NCBI RefSeq assembly: GCF_002441855.2
Contig: NZ_CP029487.1
Span: forward strand, 434,001 to 498,000
DNA from: Eubacterium maltosivorans
GTDB taxonomy: Bacteria; Bacillota; Clostridia; Eubacteriales; Eubacteriaceae
DNA: 64,000 nucleotides
Direction: 5' to 3'
The notes beneath the pieces are model-generated. The model worked only from the letters and a program-made list of their open reading frames with translations, ran no database searches and was not told the origin of the DNA. How positions within the stretch are numbered: position 1 is the first letter of the stretch; each line of letters starts with the position of its first letter. Position numbers and translations under genes: made by a program. Of this stretch, positions 24,937 to 33,988 are shown piece by piece.

Positions 24937-25980
24937 ATGATAAAAAAAATAAAAACAAAAAAAAGATTTTATTTTAAGCAACAACTTATAAGTGTAATAA
25001 TTCCTGTATATAATGTTGAAAAATATATTGAAAAGTGCTTGCAATCTGTAATAAAGCAGACATATAGAAATCTTGAAATTATTTTAATAGACGATGGTTC
25101 AACAGATAATTCTTTAAAAGTATGTCAAAATTTTAAAAAGTTGGATAAACGGATAAAAGTTTTTAGTCAAAAAAACTGTGGTGTTTCTTCAGCCAGAAAT
25201 TTAGGGATTTCAAAAGCGAGAGGAGCGTATATTGGATTTATTGATTCAGATGATTGGATTGAACATGATTTTTTCTTTACGCTTTATCGGAATATAATTT
25301 TATCTAAAGCAGATATTTCAATCATAAACTATCAAAAAGTATATGCACAAAGTATAAAAATAGAAAATGAAACAGAGACAGTAACAGAAAAGCAAGTGCT
25401 GAGTCCATATAAAGCATTGATTTTGTGTAATAGCAATGAAAGCTTTCAAGGGTTTTTATGGAATAAATTATTTTCGAATAAATTTTTTAATAAATGTGAT
25501 TCAATGCAGTATTTTGACACTGAGATTTCGATTTGTGAAGATTTGCTATGGAGCAGCTATTGTATTTTACAAAGCAAAAAAATAGTGTATGATAGCAGAA
25601 AAAAATATTATTATCTGATAAGAAATGAAAGTGCATATTGGTCACCATTTAACAAAAATAAAATAAGTGAGCTTGATGCACGGGAAAAGATTGCACAAAT
25701 GGTGCAAGAGACATTACCGGAAATAAGTGGATATCTGGTTAATATTTTTTTAAACAGGGCAATAGACTTAATCATTATTATGACAAAAGAAGATAAAAAT
25801 AAATATAAAAATGAAATAAAAAAAATAGTTTGTAGATTGAAAAAATATAAAAAATGGTTGCGCAATAGTGAAATAAGTTTAAGAGTAAAATTATATAGCC
25901 CACTACTTTTCATCAGTGCCAATTTATTTTGTCGCGTTTACAATGGGTTTGTTTTTTTGAAAAGGATTTGTGAAAAATAG
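24937..25980 (+). CDS. Glycosyltransferase family 2
   Basis: 347 aa. After a lysine-rich 17-residue start comes ISVIIPVYNVEKYIEKCLQSVIKQTYRNLEIILIDDGSTDNS, then GFIDSDDWIEHDFF with the DxD motif. This is the common EpsJ/CapH-like GT-A enzyme of exopolysaccharide operons. The C-terminal third is lysine-rich and may contact the membrane. It overlaps the next gene by up to 11 bases. Confidence 0.9.
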   Translation: MIKKIKTKKRFYFKQQLISVIIPVYNVEKYIEKCLQSVIKQTYRNLEIILIDDGSTDNSLKVCQNFKKLDKRIKVFSQKNCGVSSARNLGISKARGAYIGFIDSDDWIEHDFFFTLYRNIILSKADISIINYQKVYAQSIKIENETETVTEKQVLSPYKALILCNSNESFQGFLWNKLFSNKFFNKCDSMQYFDTEISICEDLLWSSYCILQSKKIVYDSRKKYYYLIRNESAYWSPFNKNKISELDAREKIAQMVQETLPEISGYLVNIFLNRAIDLIIIMTKEDKNKYKNEIKKIVCRLKKYKKWLRNSEISLRVKLYSPLLFISANLFCRVYNGFVFLKRICEK

Positions 25981-27100
25981 TATGGAAAAAAACATATATA
26001 TTATAAATCTTGTATTGAGTTTGTTTTGGGGTTGGATTTTTTTAGTTAAAGGATCGCTAAAAAGGAAAAAGATTATTTATTTAACAATTGTATTTTTACA
26101 AATGTTTTTTTTAGCAGGCTTTCGATCAATTAATGTAGGATATGATACAGAACAATATGTGAATTATTTTTATATATTAAGTAATACCGATTTTAGCCAG
26201 TTGTTTCAGCAAGCCAGTACACTTTATATAGAACCAGGATATGCAATTATGAATAAGATAATAGCACTATTTACCAGTGATTATCAATGGTTGCTGATAA
26301 TTATGAGTTTTGTAACTTTACTAGGCTATGCTATTTTTATATATCGATGCAGTGACAATGTATACTTATCAGTGTTTCTTTTTATAACACTTGGTTTTTT
26401 TTATTTTACGATGCGTGTTATGAGACAGGCATTAGCCATTATGTTGATCTGTAATGCAATTTACTATTTATATAAAAATAAAAAAACACCATTTGTGATA
26501 TTAGTTTTGTTTGCATCAACCATTCATAGCTCTGCAATCTTTTTTTTGCTGCTGCTTTTGATACCAAAATTGAATAGTCTAGAAAAGCTAGAAAAATTTT
26601 TAGTGATTATTACTGTTATCTTTGTAATTGGTACTATTAATTTTAATGTATTATTTGAAAAAATTCTTTTAATCGTCCCTAAATATAGTGTTTATGCAAG
26701 CAAATATGATTTTGCTTATAGAGGATGGGGAACGTCAGATATTATGATTTTTATTACTCAAATTTTATTTTTGTTTTTAGTCTTATATATGTTAAACAAT
26801 AATAAAAAGTATTTTTCTAAAATATCATTAGAGGAAAGAAAACAAATCTATTTTAATGTGATCTATTTTTTTCTAGGGATAGGTACATTATATTTGAGTA
26901 CTAAAATTGTATTGCTTGATCGAATGAACTTTTATTTCCAGATCATTTTGGTCATATTGATTCCTAAAGTTTTTTCTGAATTTAAAAAATGGTGGTTTTT
27001 TGCCTACAGTGCTTTGTTTGGATGTCTGCTTGCATATAATAGTTTTTTACTAGAGGAAGGATTCAAAATTAGTAAAATGTTATACGAATTTTGTTTTTAA
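25970..27100 (+). CDS. EpsG/Wzy-like polysaccharide polymerase
   Basis: 376 aa integral membrane protein with about ten hydrophobic segments. FLAGFRSINVGYDTEQYVNYF followed by a run of helices and MRQALAIMLICNAIYYLYKNK is the EpsG family pattern. It joins repeat units on the outer face of the membrane. GTG 25970 (after AAAAGGA) or ATG 25982 may be the start. It is the only polymerase candidate in the cluster. Confidence 0.82.
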   Translation: MKNSMEKNIYIINLVLSLFWGWIFLVKGSLKRKKIIYLTIVFLQMFFLAGFRSINVGYDTEQYVNYFYILSNTDFSQLFQQASTLYIEPGYAIMNKIIALFTSDYQWLLIIMSFVTLLGYAIFIYRCSDNVYLSVFLFITLGFFYFTMRVMRQALAIMLICNAIYYLYKNKKTPFVILVLFASTIHSSAIFFLLLLLIPKLNSLEKLEKFLVIITVIFVIGTINFNVLFEKILLIVPKYSVYASKYDFAYRGWGTSDIMIFITQILFLFLVLYMLNNNKKYFSKISLEERKQIYFNVIYFFLGIGTLYLSTKIVLLDRMNFYFQIILVILIPKVFSEFKKWWFFAYSALFGCLLAYNSFLLEEGFKISKMLYEFCF

Positions 27101-27107
27101 TTTGAAG

Positions 27108-28070
27108 ATGATAAGTGTAATTGTACCAGTATATAAAGTCGAAAAATATTTAGTACGCTGTTTAGAGAGTATTTTGCAGCAAACATACCAAGATTTTGAG
27201 ATTATTTTAATTGATGATGGTTCACCTGACAATTCGGGGTTAATTTGTGATAAATATGTTCAAAAGGATAAGAGAATAAAAGTTTTACATCAGAAAAACA
27301 GTGGTCTATCTGATGCAAGAAACAGAGGATTAGAAATTGCATCAGGTGAGTACATTGCTTTTATTGATAGTGATGATTGGATTGATCCGTATTATTTTGA
27401 AATTTTGATGTCTAACTTAATTAAATATGATTTAGATATTTCTATTTGTAATTTTTATAAAACAACAGCGTCTGAAAAGATAAGTATTGATTATGCCGCA
27501 GCTAAAATTTATCGATATTCAAATAAAGAAGCTTTGGAACAGTATTTTTCTGAGTTTTATGTACCAATTGTTGTAGCATGGGGGAAAATATACAAAAAAC
27601 ATTTGTTTAAAAATATTTGCTTCCCGAAAGCAAAAATTCATGAAGATGAATTTACAACTCATCGTTTGATACTTGAATCGGATAAAATAGGTTTCTGTGA
27701 CTTGCCCCTATACAATTATTTTCAGCGGGAAGATAGCATAATTGGTAAAGGATTTAATATAAAAGGAAAAGAAGATTACTTGCTTGCGCTGGAAAGTCGA
27801 ATAAAAGATTATAAGAATGCAGGATTTTTAGGACTTGCTTTAAAGACAATGAATTTATATTGTAATAGTATTGAGAATATTTTTATTTATCATTATGATG
27901 ATCTAAATGATAATTTTATTAAAACTACTTTGAAAAAATATAGAAAGATGTTACTAAATTTATTTTTTTCTAAAGATACTAAAAATAGTACTCGAATACG
28001 TTTATTGATTTTTTTAGTAAATAAGCGCCTATATAGATTAGTAATAAAAAAATACAAACATGAAAATTAA
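27108..28070 (+). CDS. Glycosyltransferase family 2
   Basis: 320 aa from ATG 27108 (a TTG at 27102 is also in frame). ISVIVPVYKVEKYLVRCLESILQQTYQDFEIILIDDGSPDNS and AFIDSDDWIDPYYFE give the GT-A fold and DxD motif. It resembles the gene at 24937 but differs throughout, so it is an older paralogue. Its end overlaps the pyruvyl transferase gene by 11 bases. Confidence 0.9.
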   Translation: MISVIVPVYKVEKYLVRCLESILQQTYQDFEIILIDDGSPDNSGLICDKYVQKDKRIKVLHQKNSGLSDARNRGLEIASGEYIAFIDSDDWIDPYYFEILMSNLIKYDLDISICNFYKTTASEKISIDYAAAKIYRYSNKEALEQYFSEFYVPIVVAWGKIYKKHLFKNICFPKAKIHEDEFTTHRLILESDKIGFCDLPLYNYFQREDSIIGKGFNIKGKEDYLLALESRIKDYKNAGFLGLALKTMNLYCNSIENIFIYHYDDLNDNFIKTTLKKYRKMLLNLFFSKDTKNSTRIRLLIFLVNKRLYRLVIKKYKHEN

Positions 28071-29118
28071 AAACAATATATACAGTATGTGTGAACTTAT
28101 AAGTAAAAAAAAGAGTGCTCGATCTTTAAATTTTGATACCGCTAATTCTTTTGTTGTCTTAATTGGTTCGCCGGAACACGGTAATTTGGGTGATCATGCT
28201 ATCTCGGTGGCAGAATGTTTATTTTTTAATGATTACTTTGCTAATAAAAATGTTATCGAAATAAGTGGAGATGTATACAGAAGTAACATAAAATATATAA
28301 AAAAACAGATTAAAAGTAATGACATACTTTTCATCACAGGTGGTGGCTTCCTAGGAAGTCTATGGTTAAACGAAGAAGAAATGGTACGTCAAATAATTAA
28401 GGATTTTCCCAAAAACAAGATATTTATTCTTCCACAAACGATATTTTTTGAAGATACGGAAGATGGGAGAAATCAGTTTAAAATTTCAAAATCGGTTTAT
28501 AGAAGCCATGACGCTTTATATGTGTTTGCGCGTGATCGAAACTCTTATGATTTTTTCTGTAAAGAAATTTTTGAGAATAATGAAAAGTGTTTTTATGTTC
28601 CCGACATTGTGACTTATTTAGATTTAGAAGTCCCAAATACACCGCGTGAGAATAGAATTCTAATGTGTTTGCGTAAAGATAAAGAGCGGTGTATACAGCA
28701 AGAAGATAAAGAAGAATTATACAAAAAGATCAGACAATTTAGCTTTGAAATGAAACAAATAGATACTGTTGTACCAAGATCAGTCAGCATAAAGCAAAGA
28801 GACAAAGAATTAGAAAATATTTTTTCAGAATTTCAAAGCTCAAAACTGGTGATTACCGACCGGCTTCATGGTATGTTATTTGCAGCCATTACAGGAACCC
28901 CTTGCATCGCGTTTAACAATAGCAGTAAAAAGGTCGAAGGCGTTTATGAATGGATCAAGTATCTTGATTATGTAAAGTGTGTTCAGACAATTGAAGAAGC
29001 GATGGAGACCATGCCCAAACTTTTAGAGAAAGATAATTGTCAGTATTCATCTAAACCGCTTCAAAAAAAGTTTGATGAAATGGCTGATATAATAAAAGAA
29101 TTTAGCCGAATTTTATGA
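28060..29118 (+). CDS. Polysaccharide pyruvyl transferase family protein
   Basis: 352 aa. IGSPEHGNLGDHAISVAE near the N-terminus, ITGGGFLGSLWLNEEEMVRQII, and the C-terminal TDRLHGMLFAAITGTPCIAFNN are the PS_pyruv_trans (CsaB/EpsO) signature. It adds a ketal-linked pyruvate from phosphoenolpyruvate to a sugar, giving the polymer negative charge. It sits between a GT2 gene and the flippase. Confidence 0.92.
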   Translation: MKIKNNIYSMCELISKKKSARSLNFDTANSFVVLIGSPEHGNLGDHAISVAECLFFNDYFANKNVIEISGDVYRSNIKYIKKQIKSNDILFITGGGFLGSLWLNEEEMVRQIIKDFPKNKIFILPQTIFFEDTEDGRNQFKISKSVYRSHDALYVFARDRNSYDFFCKEIFENNEKCFYVPDIVTYLDLEVPNTPRENRILMCLRKDKERCIQQEDKEELYKKIRQFSFEMKQIDTVVPRSVSIKQRDKELENIFSEFQSSKLVITDRLHGMLFAAITGTPCIAFNNSSKKVEGVYEWIKYLDYVKCVQTIEEAMETMPKLLEKDNCQYSSKPLQKKFDEMADIIKEFSRIL

Positions 29119-29143
29119 AAGTAATTCAAAGAGATGAGACAAT

Positions 29144-30658
29144 ATGGAAGAGAGCAGATCAAAAAAATCATTTAAAAACATTGTATCTGGTATTGGGAAT
29201 AAGATTTTAACCATTGTGTTAGGGTTCCTTGCAAGAACAATTTTTATTCAGATATTAAGTGTAGATTATTTAGGGATTAATAGTCTTTTTACGGATATAC
29301 TAAGTATGCTCTCGATGGTTGATCTAGGATTTAATACAGCGATTGTATTTAGTTTATATAAACCATTAGCTAATAATGACAAAAAAAATATTGCTGCACT
29401 TATGCAATTTTATAAGAACATTTATAATATTATCGCTATTTCCGTAGCGATAATTGGCATCTGCTTGGTGCCATTTTTAGACTATATTGTCAATGTAGAT
29501 AAAGCAATTCCGAATTTAGAACTATATTATTTACTTTCGCTAGCAAATGTTGTTATTTCTTATTTGTTTGTATACAAAACTTCTATTTTGACGGCCGATC
29601 AAAAAAATTATATTGTACTAAATATTACATCAATAATTAGTACATTAAAAACTATTTTACAAATTATTTTTTTAGTGCTTTTTAAGAGTTATACAGTATA
29701 TTTGTTGTTAGGAATTTTATCAAATTTTATATGTAATTTTTGGGCGTCAAATAAAGCTAAAAAAATGTATCCATACATTCAGAACAAAGAGATACTTCCG
29801 AAGAAAGAAAAAAGACTAATTTTCAATAATATTAAATCCATTTTTATTTATAAAGTATCTAGCTTGCTGTTGACTGCATCGGATAATACCATTATTTCGA
29901 TTCTTTTAGGAACTAGTATTGTTGGTTATTATTCAAATTACTTGATGTTAAACACGCAGATAGTTGCAATTATAACCATTTTTTTCTCGTCATTAACAGC
30001 TAGCATTGGTAATTTAGTCATAAAAGAAACGTATGAAAGGCGATACTTAGTCTTTGAAAGTATGCAATCTATTAGTTTCATTTTATGCGGAATAATTGTT
30101 ACATGTTATGCAGTATTAGTAAATGATTTTATTACAATTTGGTTAGGTAAAGAGTTCGTTTTTGATAATATAATTGTAATGGCGACAGCTTTGAATCTAT
30201 ATCTTAGCTGCATTTTGCAGCCGTTGTGGGTATATAGAGAAGCCACTGGTCTTTATATGCGGACAAAATTTATTATGCTCTTAGCAGCAATAATAAATAT
30301 ACTTTTGTCAATCATTCTTGGAAAAATTATGGGGTTAGCTGGAATTCTTTTTGCTTCTGCCATTGCGCGATTATCCACATATATTTGGTATGAACCAAAG
30401 TTATTGTTTAATATATTTTTTAAGAGAAAAGTTGGGAGCTTTTATGCTGGAATATTAAAAAACTTCTGTCTTGTTTTAGTAATTTATATGGGAATGAATC
30501 AATTAATTGGTAAAGTACATACGATTGATATATATAGTTTTTGTTTAAAAATGGCCTGCTCAAGTGTCATAGTAAGTCTAATGTTTTTATTAGTATATAG
30601 AAAAACAGAAGGTTTTAAACTCATTATGCAGAGATTAAAAAGTATTAAAAGAACTTAG
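29144..30658 (+). CDS. Wzx-type lipid-linked oligosaccharide flippase
   Basis: 504 aa with about 12-14 membrane segments (MOP superfamily). LGFLARTIFIQILSVDYLGINSLFTDILSMLSMVDLGFNTAIVFSLYKPLA is the usual N-terminal pattern in Firmicutes polysaccharide exporters. It moves the undecaprenyl-linked repeat unit outward for EpsG. It is the last intact gene of the cluster. No Wzz-type length regulator or tyrosine kinase was found in the window. Confidence 0.93.
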   Translation: MEESRSKKSFKNIVSGIGNKILTIVLGFLARTIFIQILSVDYLGINSLFTDILSMLSMVDLGFNTAIVFSLYKPLANNDKKNIAALMQFYKNIYNIIAISVAIIGICLVPFLDYIVNVDKAIPNLELYYLLSLANVVISYLFVYKTSILTADQKNYIVLNITSIISTLKTILQIIFLVLFKSYTVYLLLGILSNFICNFWASNKAKKMYPYIQNKEILPKKEKRLIFNNIKSIFIYKVSSLLLTASDNTIISILLGTSIVGYYSNYLMLNTQIVAIITIFFSSLTASIGNLVIKETYERRYLVFESMQSISFILCGIIVTCYAVLVNDFITIWLGKEFVFDNIIVMATALNLYLSCILQPLWVYREATGLYMRTKFIMLLAAIINILLSIILGKIMGLAGILFASAIARLSTYIWYEPKLLFNIFFKRKVGSFYAGILKNFCLVLVIYMGMNQLIGKVHTIDIYSFCLKMACSSVIVSLMFLLVYRKTEGFKLIMQRLKSIKRT

Positions 30659-30667
30659 CTAAAAAAT

Positions 30668-31027
30668 ATGAAGTTTGAGAGCGACATGGCCCTAGCCGAT
30701 TTCTGTGGCAGAGAAAATGTGGTGCCGGAAATGTTTGACGATAAGGGGACATCGCTGGTGTTAATACAGTCTGAAAAAGGAAAAGCGCTTTTTAAAAGCA
30801 TTGAAAAAAATCTGGTCTGTCAAGGTGTTGATTTGGACGAAGCGTTAAAATACAATCCCGCGGCCAGTCGTCCCGCGCCGATACCCAAAAACAGAGAAGC
30901 TTTCTACAATCGCTTTGGTAAGGAACCCTTTGGCAAGATTATCCATGATTTGACCAAGCCAACCTTTAAAGCCAAAGTTCGGGCAGCGGTGGGTCGTGTT
31001 GTCAGCAAATTAGGCATTAAAGAATAA
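30668..31027 (+). pseudogene. C-terminal remnant of a Coenzyme F420 hydrogenase beta-subunit-like protein
   Basis: 119 codons. SDMALADFCGRENV.PEMFDDKGTSLVLIQSEKGKALF, EALKYNPAA and PKNREAFYNRFGKEP resemble the C-terminal end of the F420H2-dehydrogenase beta-like proteins that accompany pyruvyl transferases in polysaccharide clusters (usual length about 380-450 aa). The N-terminal Fe-S and catalytic regions are missing. Base composition shifts back to GC-richer right at its start, so the AT-rich cluster appears to have been spliced into or next to an older polysaccharide locus, leaving this stub. Confidence 0.65.
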
Positions 31028-31079
31028 GTGAAAAAGCTGTTTGAAAAATAACAATTCAATAAATAACCACCCACCCCGG

Positions 31080-31143
31080 CAGACGCTACGCGTCTGTCTC
31101 CTTAACCCTAGGTTTGTAAACGACTACCCCACAGGGGTAGTCG
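31080..31143. repeat. Two short hairpins
   Basis: CAGACGC-TAC-GCGTCTG (31080-31096) and CGACTACCCC-ACA-GGGGTAGTCG (31121-31143). Both are perfect and lie in the otherwise empty gap before the next gene; they resemble modules of the dispersed palindromes in this genome. Confidence 0.6.
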
Positions 31144-31181
31144 TGCACAACATAAATATCACCCCCCACAAAGGAGAAAAA

Positions 31182-31622
31182 ATGAAGAACACATTTTTTA
31201 ATGCTGATGATAATCTGGCGCATTTCATCGGCATTGATTTCGAGAACTTAATTTTTGGACCGGATATGGGCTTTGCCTATCTCACGGATGCGTGTCTGGA
31301 GTGGCTCCTCTGCGACCCGGAACTTGGGCTGCCCGTGGCGTATATCAACCTCAGCAGTGTCACCGACCCCATGACCGGCATTGTGTACCGGGACGGATCG
31401 GTCACCCTCTGGCCCTGCACGCCCAAACATCTGATCAACAGGATTGGACGTTTGTTTAAAAAGGATGTGGCTGCCTGCGCGCGGGCTAACGCCAAGCGCT
31501 TTAAAACAAAGCGGAACCTCTGCTTTTATATTGGCAAGAATCTTCAGGTCATGCCTGCTCACACGAGCCTGCCCGGTGACGGAACGGGAAACAGTTACGT
31601 CGACCGGATTTTTTTTAATTAA
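31182..31622 (+). CDS. Hypothetical protein
   Basis: 146 aa from ATG 31182, which has AAGGAGA 6 bases upstream; the frame is open earlier but through hairpin repeats. The middle has SSVTDPMTGIVYRDGSVTLWPCTPKHLI and the C-terminal half is basic (RFKTKRN). There is no signal peptide or membrane segment. The pattern weakly recalls ComK-like proteins but is not convincing. Function unknown. Confidence 0.6.
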   Translation: MKNTFFNADDNLAHFIGIDFENLIFGPDMGFAYLTDACLEWLLCDPELGLPVAYINLSSVTDPMTGIVYRDGSVTLWPCTPKHLINRIGRLFKKDVAACARANAKRFKTKRNLCFYIGKNLQVMPAHTSLPGDGTGNSYVDRIFFN

Positions 31623-31650
31623 AGAGCACGATCGAGAGAGTAGGTGTGTT

Positions 31651-31869
31651 GTGGCTGAGAGCGGAATGGCGGTCTGTTATGCTGGCACCAGCATGGCCAT
31701 GGAGCGGAAGATCGAGCAGGGTTCTGCGCTGTGCAGGGCGCTTCTGCCGGCTCAGGTCCTGCTGACAGGCAGTGGGTTTTCCGTTGCGCGGGACGGAGAG
31801 TGTCTGCGGTGCGCGTATTTTAATGTTTGCCTTCAGGAAGAGAAAAAGCTCAAAAAGACCGCTTTCTAG
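31651..31869 (+). CDS. Possible small cysteine-containing protein
   Basis: 72 aa from GTG 31651, 28 bases after the preceding stop. It contains a CLRCAYFNVC cysteine motif close to a lysine-rich C-terminus. The ribosome binding site is poor and codon use cannot settle the case; a good terminator at 31893 follows. Kept as a low-confidence gene because no other frame is credible here. Confidence 0.35.
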   Translation: MAESGMAVCYAGTSMAMERKIEQGSALCRALLPAQVLLTGSGFSVARDGECLRCAYFNVCLQEEKKLKKTAF

Positions 31870-31892
31870 ACAAAATAATATCTTTTTAAAAC

Positions 31893-31920
31893 AAAAAAGT
31901 CTCAGAAACGGGGCTTTTTT
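31893..31920 (+). terminator. Terminator
   Basis: A-rich stem AAAAAAGTCTC paired with GGGGCTTTTTT (two G-U pairs), AGAAAC loop and T-tract. Confidence 0.7.
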
Positions 31921-31955
31921 GCGTTTTAGTGCCCTTTTTGGTGGCGGAATGAAAG

Positions 31956-31984
31956 GTGACCGCGGCGGAGTAATTTCGTATAAT
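31956..31984 (+). promoter_or_regulatory. Possible promoter of the 32038 operon
   Basis: Perfect TATAAT at 31979-31984 with a weak GTGACC 17 bases upstream. The start codon at 32038 follows a strong AAGGAGG site. Confidence 0.4.
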
Positions 31985-32037
31985 GATCTCAACCTCAGCG
32001 GTGATCGCTTAGGAAAAATTTTTAAGGAGGTTCTGAT

Positions 32038-32595
32038 ATGAACCAAAATAAACCATCATCCACCACGGAAGCTGTGAGCGAAGCGAAAAAGACCCATGTG
32101 CCGGCAAGAGAGCTTATGCCGCTTCCGAACTTTTTAAAGTACCTGGGTCTTTCGGGTACGGAGGAAGTGCCAGGCTTTATCCCGCCGGTCTTTTCAGTGG
32201 ACAACCCCAGGGCCTGCCGTCCCGAGGGCTGGAAGCCTGAGGCGACGCCGGCGTTTTTAGAGGGCATGAACCTGGTGCGGGACCTCTCAAAGGTTCGCAT
32301 GTTTGTGAGCAGCAATCCATTGGATTTTTATGTGACGGCCCCAGGCGGCGGGTGTGTTTTGGAAACCATAAAGCCAGACGGCAGCCGGGAGTGCTGTACG
32401 GTCACCGAGGTGCCAGGCACAGAGACAGATCATCTTTTTGAAGGGGACTGGGAGGCGCTTCGAAACCCTGCTCTGCGGGCCACCACCGACGTGGAGCTGC
32501 TGCTGGACAGCGTCGAAATGGGGCGCATGGTGTTTAAAACAACACTTGACCACGAGGAACAGTATTTTGTCATGATCGAAAGAGAGGAAGTGTAA
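32038..32595 (+). CDS. Hypothetical protein
   Basis: 185 aa, soluble, acidic C-terminal half (TTDVELLLDSVEMGRMVF...YFVMIEREEV). TAAGGAGG stands 8 bases before the ATG. The stop is 1 base from the KilAC gene, so the two are co-transcribed. No family was recognised; position suggests a phage-derived or anti-repressor-associated protein. Confidence 0.7.
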   Translation: MNQNKPSSTTEAVSEAKKTHVPARELMPLPNFLKYLGLSGTEEVPGFIPPVFSVDNPRACRPEGWKPEATPAFLEGMNLVRDLSKVRMFVSSNPLDFYVTAPGGGCVLETIKPDGSRECCTVTEVPGTETDHLFEGDWEALRNPALRATTDVELLLDSVEMGRMVFKTTLDHEEQYFVMIEREEV

Positions 32596-32596
32596 A

Positions 32597-33439
32597 ATGG
32601 CCGCGACAATTTTTACCCAGACCTTTGAGAGCGCTCTTTTCGGAAGGATCCGCACGCTGGTGGAGCAGGAGGCCGCAGACGGCCAGGTGACCCGAGAATG
32701 GCTGGTGGCCGCGGATGTGTGCGCTGCCCTTGGATACAGTAAAGACGCTTCGAGCATTGTCAGGCGCCACGTGAGCCCGGCAGATACGTCGAAACGGCGT
32801 ATCTTAGACGCCAACGGGCACCCCCAGGGGATGCTGGTCGTTAACGAGAGCGGGCTGTACGCCTTGATCTTTGGCAGCACACGCCCGGAGGCCCAGAGCT
32901 TTAAGCGTTATGTGACCGCGGTCATCCTGCCCAGCATCCGCAGACATGGCGCCTATATGGAAGACGACGTGATGGACCGGGTGCAGGACGATCCCGAGGC
33001 CATGCGGGAGCTGATGGCCATGCTGAGGGCCGAGACCGCCAAAAACAGGGTATTGAGCGCCAAGCTCAATAAGCTGGAAACCCGCGTCCGGGAGCTAAAG
33101 CCCGCCGCGGCCTTTGGCGAGGCCATCACCGCCTCCGTGGGGACCATCTCCATGGGGGATATGGCAAAGCTTTTGCGCCAGAACGGCCTGAACATCGGGC
33201 GGAACCGCCTGTTCACCAGGCTGCGCCAGGGCGGCTTCCTAAGCGCTCAGAAGGGCAGCTGGAACAAGCCCCTGCAGTGGACCATGGAGCTGGGCTATTT
33301 TGAAATCGAGGAGGGCTTTTTTGAAAAGCCCCTGGGCGGGGAGAAAAAGACCCTCTGGTCGGTGACCCGTGTCACGCCAAAAGGCCAGGCCTGCCTGGTC
33401 GACTGGTTTTTAACCTGGGATAAGGAGGAAAAGGCATAA
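32597..33439 (+). CDS. Phage anti-repressor protein (Bro-N and KilAC domains)
   Basis: 280 aa. The N-terminal Bro-N domain shows WLVAADVCAALGYSKDASSIVRRHVSP...VVNESGLYALIFGSTRPEAQSFKRYVTAVILPSIRRHGAY. A coiled linker (~residues 130-170) leads to a KilAC/ANT DNA-binding domain with SVGTISMGDMAKLLRQNGLNIGRNRLFTRLRQGGFL. Such proteins relieve phage repressors. No lysogeny module is nearby, so this is a stray prophage gene. A TACGTCG palindrome is contained in frame at 32783-32803. Confidence 0.93.
   Translation: MAATIFTQTFESALFGRIRTLVEQEAADGQVTREWLVAADVCAALGYSKDASSIVRRHVSPADTSKRRILDANGHPQGMLVVNESGLYALIFGSTRPEAQSFKRYVTAVILPSIRRHGAYMEDDVMDRVQDDPEAMRELMAMLRAETAKNRVLSAKLNKLETRVRELKPAAAFGEAITASVGTISMGDMAKLLRQNGLNIGRNRLFTRLRQGGFLSAQKGSWNKPLQWTMELGYFEIEEGFFEKPLGGEKKTLWSVTRVTPKGQACLVDWFLTWDKEEKA
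32783..32803. repeat. Dispersed palindrome inside the KilAC gene
   Basis: GATACGTCG-AAA-CGGCGTATC is a 9-bp stem with one G-U pair, the same core as 8815-8841 and 10054-10088. It is translated in frame within the Bro-N domain between conserved segments. Confidence 0.6.
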
Positions 33440-33837
33440 ATTATTTTGCGGAGCTCGACGGCTTTTATGAATGGCACGCTGGTCTCACAGATGAGGAAAA
33501 GCTGTCGCCCGGGGCCATCGCCCTGTGGCATTACCTGCTGTACCGGTGCAACGCCTGCGCACTGCCGTCCTTAGACGGGCGGTGGCTGTGGCGGGTAGAA
33601 TTCTGGGTGCGTCCCCAGCAGCTTGAGCAGGTACTCAAATGCTCAGAACGCCATATTCGCCGCTACCGCAGCGAGCTTGTGGCCTCGGGCCGTCTGAAGT
33701 ACAAACGGGCCATTAAAAACAAACAGGTTGGCTTTTATACCCTGGTGCCCTTTGCCGACAATGTGGCACCTGTCGTGCTTAACAATCTTTCCGGTGAAAA
33801 AAACCTTGTCTACGGGTATGTGGATAAGTCGGACTGA
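33436..33837 (+). CDS. DnaD-like phage replisome organizer N-terminal protein, apparent ATA start
   Basis: 133 aa. The conserved family start, NYFAELDGFYEWHAGL...SPGAIALWHYLLYRCNA, begins directly after an ATA codon at 33436 that overlaps the KilAC stop (ATAA), exactly where an ATGA overlap is usual. AAGGAGG lies 8 bases upstream at 33422-33428. The first conventional start (GTG 33607) would delete half of the winged-helix domain. Either ATA is used, or an ATG-to-ATA change has lowered expression. The helix-turn-helix continues with LKCSERHIRRYRSELVASGRLKYKR. Confidence 0.7.
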   Translation: MNYFAELDGFYEWHAGLTDEEKLSPGAIALWHYLLYRCNACALPSLDGRWLWRVEFWVRPQQLEQVLKCSERHIRRYRSELVASGRLKYKRAIKNKQVGFYTLVPFADNVAPVVLNNLSGEKNLVYGYVDKSD

Positions 33838-33988
33838 AAATTTCACCAATCCGGATTCGGGGACATTGATGTCCGCAATATTGGCAAAATGGCAAAAGTG
33901 GCGGCAGAATCACGGACGCCCGTGTCCGCCATTAATAATATATTAAATAATATTATATATTAATCTTTTATGATTCAGGAGGTGCAGT
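33838..33988. other. Intergenic gap with hairpin and AT palindrome
   Basis: A CACGG-ACGC-CCGTG hairpin lies near 33912, followed by a nearly perfect AT-only palindrome (about 33926-33963, ATTAATAATATATT...AATAT...ATTAAT). The latter may combine a weak terminator with the promoter region of the next gene. Confidence 0.4.

Noticed and set aside
31444-32041. Overlapping frames of 141 and 89 codons
   Set aside because: They run through the end of the 31182 gene or the terminator at 31893; only a shorter GTG-started part (31651-31869) is kept at low confidence.
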